Part shown: piece by piece, positions 57,379 through 64,000 of the stretch
Layout: every line of letters starts with the position of its first letter
Numbering within the stretch: the stretch's first letter is position 1
Source: Oscheius sp. JU75
Lineage: Eukaryota > Nematoda > Chromadorea > Rhabditida > Rhabditidae
Length of the DNA stretch: 64,000 nucleotides
Direction: 5' to 3'
Assembly (NCBI GenBank): GCA_037178855.1
Contig: JASJZC010000002.1
Location: 2,356,001-2,420,000 of the forward strand
Made by a program: the position numbers and the translations under genes
The notes under the pieces: generated by a model
The model's input: only the letters and a program-made list of their open reading frames with translations
Database searches by the model: none
Told to the model about the DNA's origin: nothing

Positions 57379-57946
57379 CTGTAATTTTCTGCTCAAGAAC
57401 TTGGGAAGGGGATCTCCGAGATAACGAGAATAGGAGGAAGAGGAGCGACAAAGGTCAACAGTTGTTAGAGGAGAGGCTGTTTGATTTGTGTGCCCGGAAG
57501 ATGCTTCTCTCCCGATGGCGCTAACTAATGAAAAGTGTCAGAAACAGGTTCTAGACCAACTTTTAGTGCCATTTCCAGCGGTTTCGCTCAAAAATAATGC
57601 AAAATCTTACAGAAAAGGCTTGCGCTTCGCCTGAATAGGGCCTAACGAGCACAAAAAGCAAGCGGATGCATCAAACCGGCAATTATCCACAAATCAAGGT
57701 TCCGAAAATACGTTTATATAGGCACAATTTACACAATAGGTTAGTATGAAAAAGAGGATAACTTGACAATTTTTATAGGGGGTACAGGAAACTCGTAAAG
57801 ATCGCTTATCACGTTTCAAAAATTACCCAAAATGTGCAATTTCTTCCAAATAGAGAGAGGGAATGAAAAAGATGAACAGAATGTACAAATAAATGAGAAA
57901 ATAGGGGGATTATTGAAAGCGAGAGATTGAAAATATAGCCAAAATA
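57379..57946. other. intergenic, 570 bp
   Basis: Between SLC35F6-like and RARS2, same strand. Too long for a typical nematode operon gap. No gene. Confidence 0.4.
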
Positions 57947-60024
57947 TTAGTCAATTTCCTGGTCCTCGGCCAGCAGACTGTCACGATCACCCTCCTCCAG
58001 ATCCGCGCCGCAAATTCGGAAACAGCACCTGGAAAAGTGATCATTTGGGCGGGAGCTGATAAATTATGACTTTTCTCTCGGAGAGCCAGAAATCAATTTT
58101 CTGTGGGAAAAAGAGACAAAAGGCTGGCGTGATATGCGTGCGGGGGCGCCGGTGAACTTTGAGAGCATGGGTGCGCTTTTTGGCGCCAGATTTGAGCGAA
58201 AGAAATCCGAGACTAGACTAACCGTGTGAGACAGCTCTCCTCGCCCATATTGGGGAGGACATTCCGGCGGAAGTAGGGTCCGAGCACAATATCGTTGTAG
58301 ACGACCATTCCCAGGATGAGCAGACCGAAGCCGATGAGCTGGAAATTTTGATTCTTTAGTGGTTCCCCTTCTTTATCATCCGGTTTTCAAAAACGAAGCC
58401 AATCTGGTATGAAAGAGTGCTCATTTCCAGACATGGGGTCAATTTGATAACCGCGTACTCTTTCCACGTGATAAGGGGCCTAAAAACGAGAGAGTTTCTG
58501 GGCAAAAGAGCTGTCAAAAGAATCTGACAATATGGCGAAAATGCTTGGCTGTCTAACAGCGGCTGTTGCGGTTTCAAACAATTTGAAAAAGATACGACTG
58601 TCTAACTGTGACTGCAGTGACCAAGTTGTGAAAAAGCTGTCTCTGTCGAGTCTGTGGTTAAAAAAAACTCCAAAAGCCTACCTGAAGAGGGATGAATTCC
58701 TCGTGGAAAAGCGGAATGCTGACAGCCCAGATGACCAGCGTTCTGACACTATCCAGGACCATTCTCGTCGTGGCGGAGAGCTCCTTGGTGACAGTCACAC
58801 CGGCGAAATTGAAGAAGGCAATACTGACGACGGTCCCGGAGAGGGCGAGAGCGATCAGAGGAGCCTCTTGGATCTCCTCCCAGGCGTAGAAGACGTCCTC
58901 CAGACGGCCGTCGGGGTTCTTGGAGAAGGTGTAGGGGACCTTGATGTAGTACATCGGGAACATGAGGATGATGAGGATCGTCATTCCGAAGAGACCCTCA
59001 AGACCGACGGCAAAGAGTGCGGGGACGTTGTACTCATTGAGATACTTCTGCTCGTAGACCATCTGGATGGCGACGATGATCTGGGCCATGATGATTAGCA
59101 GATTTCCTGGAAATTTACAAGTTTTTCTTGCTCGAAAAACTAGTCAAAACTTGAGGTATATAGCCCAAAAAAAAACAAGCAAAACTGACCGGTAATGATG
59201 GCATTCTTGTCCGAATGCGGGTCATCATCGTAGAGAATATCGGTGACGCCGACCACGACCAGGCCGAGCATGACAAAGAGCATTCCGAACCACTTGAACG
59301 GCTTGATGTGCTGGCCGAGCATTCCTACTGAGAGCAGACCCGTGAAGATAATAACGGCTCCTGTATTTCGATGTTTTTGAGGCAAGAAAACAAAAAAAAC
59401 CTCTGAGCATTTGGAAGGAGCTGGCCGTAGTCAGGTTCAGGCCGATATACATGAGCGAGGTGGCGAGGATGTCACAGCAAGCTGGGGGCAGGAAGACGAA
59501 GGGATTGAAAGTCGGAAGGGCTGGCTGCGAGTCGGAAGAAATGTTGATGATGCCGGCGCCGTCGTTTCCTGAATAAAAAGTGTGTTTGGCAGGCCACTGA
59601 CTCCACAGACAGCTTCACTATTTCCGCGTTTAGTAGCCACAACTCAACAGTTAGACAGATCGGATATTTTTAGCAGTCCTGTGACCATGAGTCACGATTC
59701 CTCATTCAAAATCGTCTTATTTTAGACCCAAGAAACTCAAAAATAGTCAGAAAAACTAACCAGCGACGTTTAGTCGTCTCCACTGGTACTTCTTCCATCC
59801 GTACATGAGGAAGAAGACGACGAGACACAGAAACTCGCCGAAGAACATGCATGTGGCCTAGAAAATCGTATTTTACCTAAAACTAATGCAAAAACCTGTA
59901 GGAAGGGATGATTGAAGGCGACTCCATGATCGTCCTTGATGCTGTCGGCCCATTTTGCGCAGATTGTGTTCAGGGAACCGGTGACTACCATCAAGATGGA
60001 GACGGCTACGGCGAAGGCCACCAT
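57947..60024 (-). CDS. SLC35F6: SLC35F6-like membrane transporter (DMT superfamily), 395 aa
   Basis: Nucleotide-sugar-transporter-like protein of lysosome/mitochondrial/Golgi membranes; substrate unsettled. Exons (minus): 60024-59896, 59857-59761, 59568-59401, 59360-59190, 59106-58682, 58338-58223, 58028-57947. About ten membrane helices, starting VAFAVAVSILMVVTGSLNTI and including FLCLVVFFLMYGW, PACCDILATSLMYIGLNLTT, SFQMLRGAVIIFTGLLSV, KWFGMLFVMLGLVVVGV, IIMAQIIVAIQMVYEQKYL and IGFGLLILGMVVYND. SSFQMLRG is the typical SLC35F repeat motif. The acidic tail DLEEGDRDSLLAEDQEID carries a possible sorting signal. The ATG is one base after acceptor ctcttcag. The intron 58339-58681 holds two CAGTTAGACAG motifs. 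Confidence 0.92.
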
Positions 60025-61292
60025 TCTGAAGAGAATTTATTGAATTTTGGGCCAAAAAATGCGAAAGAGTGGGAGAGGAAAAGGCTGCGATAAGGGTGAC
60101 AGGAAAACAGAGTCTAACTTCAACGAAAATGGGGAAAGATAAGGGGCGGAGGCCTCGGGGCGATGACCACCGCCCGTAACTGTTTATAGGCTAGGAGAGG
60201 GTCTATAAACAATGAGTAATGGTCTAGAGTCGCAGAAATTGTAAAATCATCCCATTTGGAGAGGTAGCCGTATTGAGAGCAAACTTCGACTATTTCTATC
60301 GTTTTCCCGACTAATCCTGGCAAGATAGAAAGTAGAAAATGATCAGAGACGATTAAAGGCCGGAAACTCGGTAAAAGTCATGCGGAACACTCCCCCGAGC
60401 GGCCAAAAGAACAGCTGAAACGGGATCGGCGCGCGATTACTACTTGGTCAGGGCTTTGAATCCATGTTCAGACGTTATGACAGCAATAATATGGAAAAGT
60501 TCAATGAGAAAGGAAATTGCGAGCATAACAGTCTGGTTTGATCGGATAGAAGCCCAGAGACTCCGATATCGCCGTAGGAGGTGCAAAACAAGTGTGAATA
60601 GACTCTTCTGTTTACAAAAACCACGACTATCATGTGAAAAATCGATTATTGGGCAAGGAAAAACAGAAGAAATTCTAGAATCGACAATACTGATTGTGAG
60701 CAATTATTTTGTTTTTTAATAAAGTTTAGCCAAGTGATGAATTTAGTTATCAGGTGTTGTAACACGGGAGACGGTGGATGACTTGAGAAAGGAGTACTTT
60801 GCGATGAAGCAGCTGAAAGACGACAGCCGTCTTCTCGTAGGACCGCCGGTGAAACAAGTTTATGTTGTACAGTATCAACACCGGGACTTATTATCGTGCA
60901 TTTTTCGAGCAACCGGGAGAACAGAAATATGGTAAATTGATGGAACAAAAGTAGAAAATGGAGTGAATCTGAGAATCAGAAGAGTTTGAAACCCTGACTT
61001 ATTTTTGAAATCTACCGTTTCCATAAAATGGCGCCAATTTGAAATTCAAGGAAGCTATCAGCTTTTCTCGCTGTTTTTCTCCTGTCTTCCTATATTTTTT
61101 TAGCTCGAAAACATGGAGAACTTCCTAGTAACAATAACCAGACTGAAGCCCACAAAATTAATAGAAAACTCTTAAAATACAGATAACTTTATTCAGAGAA
61201 ACAAATGTGACAACTCAAAATATATAACTTGTCACCTGAAACGATTGAGGGAAAGAGATCTTGCACACAGGGGACATTGAATGAATCAGCAG
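60025..61292. other. intergenic, 1.27 kb
   Basis: HSP90 3' end and SLC35F6 upstream region. The HSP90 poly(A) signal AATAAA (minus) is at 61193-61188. No gene seen. Confidence 0.5.
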
Positions 61293-64000
61293 TTAGTCGA
61301 CCTCCTCCATTCGGCTCATGTCTTCCTCGGCTCCCTCGACTTTTGGTGCTTCTGGCTTGTCCTTCAGGAGAGGCTCTTCCTCCTCTTCATCGTCGCCACC
61401 CAGATCCAGACCGAGCTTGATCATACGGTAGATTCGGCTGGCGTGGCATTGGGGCTCCTCCAGAGTGAAGCCAGACGAGAGCAAGGCGGTCTCGAACAGA
61501 AGAACAACCAGGTCCTTTACCGTCTTATCGTTCTTGTCAGCTTCGATGCGCTCGCGGAGAGCCCTGGAATTTCAGTGATAAGACTGGCCAGTCCTTTAAA
61601 CTCACTTCATGATGGTGTGGTCGGGATTGATCTCGAGGTGCTTCTTGGCAGCCATGTATCCCATGGTACTCGAGTCACGGAGAGCCTGAGCCTTCATGAT
61701 TCTCTCCATGTTGGCGGACCATCCGTATTCGGAAGTAACGATACAGCAGGGAGAGGAGACGAGACGGTTCGAGACGGCAACCTTCTCGACCTTCTTCTCC
61801 AGAATGTCCTTGATCACGTTGCAGAGCTTCTCGAACTTGACCTTGTCCTCCTCGAACTTCTTCTTCTCGTCGTCGGTCTCGGGCAGCTCGAGGCCTTCCT
61901 TGGTCACGGAGACGAGCTTCTTGCCGTCGTACTCCTTGAGCTGCTGGACGCAGTACTCGTCAATGGGGTCAATCATGTAGAGGACCTCGAATCCGCGGTT
62001 GCGGACACGCTCGACGAAGGCGGAGTTGGCGACGGAGTCCTGGAAATTGTAATGTCAGTATCTCTCTCTTTCTCTTTTTCTCTCTCTCCTTGTCTGTGCC
62101 TCTCTGTTTCTCTCACCTTGCTCTCTCCAGTGATGTAGTAGATCTGGTTCTGGTTCTCCTTCATGCGAGAGACGTAGTCCTTGAGCGAAGTCATCTCTTC
62201 CGAGGCGGAGGTCATGTAGCGAAGGAAGTCGGAGAGCTTCTTTCTGTTGGTCGAGTCCTCGTGGATACCGAGCTTCAGATTCTTTCCGAACTGCTCGTAG
62301 AACTTCTTGAAGTTGTCCTTGTCCTCTCCGATCTCGTCAAACAGTTCCATGCACTTCTTGACCAGATTCTTACGGATGACCTTCAGAATCTTGCTCTGCT
62401 GGAGCATTTCACGAGAGATGTTCAGAGGGAGATCCTCAGAGTCGACGACTCCCTTGACGAAGTTGAGGTACTCGGGCATGAGTTCCTCGCAGTTCTCCAT
62501 GATGAAGACACGACGGACGTAGAGCTTGATCGAGTTCTTGGTCTTCTTGTTCTCGAACAGATCGAAAGGAGCACGTTGGGGCACGAACAAGAGAGCACGG
62601 AACTCGAGCTGTCCCTCAACGCTGAAGTGCTTGACAGCGAGATGGTCTTCCCAGTCGTTGGAGAGACTCTTATAGAACTCGGCATACTCCTCATTGGAGA
62701 TATCATCAGGATTTCTGGTCCAGATGGGCTTGGTCTTGTTCAGCTCCTCATCCTCATGGTACTTCTCCTTGATCTTCTTCTTCTTCTTGTCCTCGGCCTT
62801 CTTGTCAGCGTCCTCGTCCTCTCCGACACTCTCGACCTCTCCCTCCTTCTTCTCCTCGTCTTTCTTCTCGGCCTCAGCCTCCTCATCCTCGACCTCCTTC
62901 TCTCTCTCCCTCTCCACCACAAGCTTGATGGGGTATCCGATGAACTGGGAGTGCTTCTTCACGATCTCCTTGATTCGGCGCTCCTCCAGATACTCGACCT
63001 GGTCCTCCTTGATGTGCATCACGATCTTGGTACCGCGAGTCATCTCGGGGTCAGTGACATTCTTGACAATGAAGCTTCCTCCGGCACTGGATTCCCAGCA
63101 GTGACAGTCATCGTCGTTGTTCTTGGAAGTGACGACAACCTTGTCGGCCACGAGGAAGGCAGAGTAGAATCCGACTCCGAACTGTCCAATCATCGAGATA
63201 TCAGCTCCAGCCTAAAATCATTGAATTGAATCTAGCAAAAGGTATGGAAAGTACCTGAAGAGCCTCCATGAAAGCCTTGGTTCCAGACTTGGCGATGGTT
63301 CCCAAGTTGTTGACCAGGTCGGCCTTGGTCATTCCAATACCAGTATCCATGATGGTCAGGGTCTTGGCCTCTTTGTCGGGAGTGATCTTGATGAAGAGTT
63401 CCTTTCCAGAGTCGAGCTCACTGGGTTCGGTCAGGGCCTGAAAAAAGGACGGATCAGTACTGTATTTCAAATATCCAAAAATTGTGGTAAGTCAAGTTAT
63501 GTCAACACAGGTGTTTAACCCTGCCCCCAAGGAAAACTATGGCTTGTATCCGAAACTGTCTCTTGAATTTTCTAGCCTATAACATGGCTCTTTCAAGTTT
63601 TGCTTTTTTTTTTTTACAAAGTTGTAGTCCTGGTTTTACTTTTGTTTTGTAAAGCTTCGTATCGCTTCAAACTCATTCGTTCACTCCGAAATAAGAGCAA
63701 GAAATCCACGGCGAGCCATTGAAGTACCGACGCTGCACTTCCACCCGTTTTTCGACTACATGACATCATTTTTCAATTTTGCGATGCACTACAAAGTTGT
63801 TGCCCTTGATCTGATTTATAATTATGTAGAACATTAAAACTTTTGAATCTCCATGTTTGGACCCGAAACTGGGCAATGAAGTTTGACACTCTGGAAGTCA
63901 AGTGATACTCAGAAGACTGTCTAGCTGTCCATCTAACTACGGGTCAAGTGAAATTTGACTGGTACTAACCTGGTATCTGATCTTATCCAAAGCATCGGAA
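61293..64000 (-). CDS. daf-21: cytosolic HSP90 chaperone (DAF-21-like), 3' part, runs off right edge
   Basis: ATP-dependent dimeric chaperone. Visible exons (minus): 64000-63970, 63437-63255, 63211-62117, 62039-61606, 61563-61293. The N-terminal ATPase starts within [10 protein letters not shown], then [20 protein letters not shown] and [17 protein letters not shown] (ATP lid and glycine loop). A Lys/Glu charged linker is at about 62900-62750. The middle domain has [17 protein letters not shown] and the C-terminal dimerisation part [19 protein letters not shown]. The end is [13 protein letters not shown] is the cytosolic TPR-binding tail, which excludes the ER and mitochondrial forms. About the first 35-40 codons lie outside the window. 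Codon use is strongly biased to C/G, fitting high expression. The 532-bp intron 63438-63969 shows nothing else. Confidence 0.97.

Noticed and set aside
57379-60024. SLC35F6-RARS2 operon
   Set aside because: Same strand but a gap of about 570 bp, longer than typical nematode operon spacing, and both have SL-type acceptors that do not tell SL1 from SL2.
62090-63229. 379-codon plus-strand ORF
   Set aside because: Antisense shadow of HSP90, a known effect of its biased codons.

Overview
The window is eukaryotic, from a small animal with a compact genome. Coding sequence is cut by many introns, mostly 35-60 bp, with GT..AG ends and acceptors such as tttcag or tttag. At several genes a splice acceptor sits 0-20 bases upstream of the start codon with no upstream exon in view, as expected where a spliced leader (SL) is trans-spliced. 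Secreted M13 peptidases, a CAP protein, a P450 with helices typical of the worm CYP2-like group and a ZYG-9-like TOG protein make a nematode the best guess. This is inference: other trans-splicing micrometazoans (tardigrade, rotifer) are not excluded. Gene models below were spliced by hand; the larger ones keep one open frame across all junctions, which is the main support for them.

Layout. 1-2178 (-): 5' part of a TOG-domain microtubule protein with two near-identical TOG domains. 3117-3531 (+): small secreted or anchored protein. 4381-4790 (-): possible Cys-rich protein. 5333-9059 (+): 1065-residue secreted protein built of about six lipocalin-like units. 10200-13902 (-): cytochrome P450. 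13903-19904: about 6 kb without a gene I can support. 19905-20586 (-): broken copy of a Lys/Glu/Pro-rich protein whose intact copy is at 37340-37981 (+). 21742-22739 (-): four-TM claudin/Clc-like protein. 23387-24886 (-): one hypothetical and one disrupted gene. 26296-26983 and 32220-32907: near-perfect inverted repeat, each arm with an identical His-rich 71-residue gene; a PGAP2-like gene (27185-28405, -) lies in the spacer. 33012-36592 (-): RRM-repeat plus RBR ubiquitin ligase. 38094-46233 (-): two secreted neprilysins in tandem. 49034-51665 (+): DHCR24. 52165-53191 (+): CAP protein. 53265-53790 (-): TMEM97/EXPERA-like fragment. 54136-57356 (-): mitochondrial arginyl-tRNA synthetase. 57947-60024 (-): SLC35F6-like transporter. 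61293-64000 (-): cytosolic HSP90, running off the right edge.

Genes are mostly unrelated housekeeping or secreted functions, without a bacterial-style operon. Possible functional links are the tandem peptidases, and DHCR24 beside an EXPERA-family fragment (sterol metabolism). The parts most worth a second look are the RRM-RBR protein, the multi-lipocalin protein, the nested inverted duplications, and a scattered set of tRNA-like (A-box/B-box) elements in introns and spacers.
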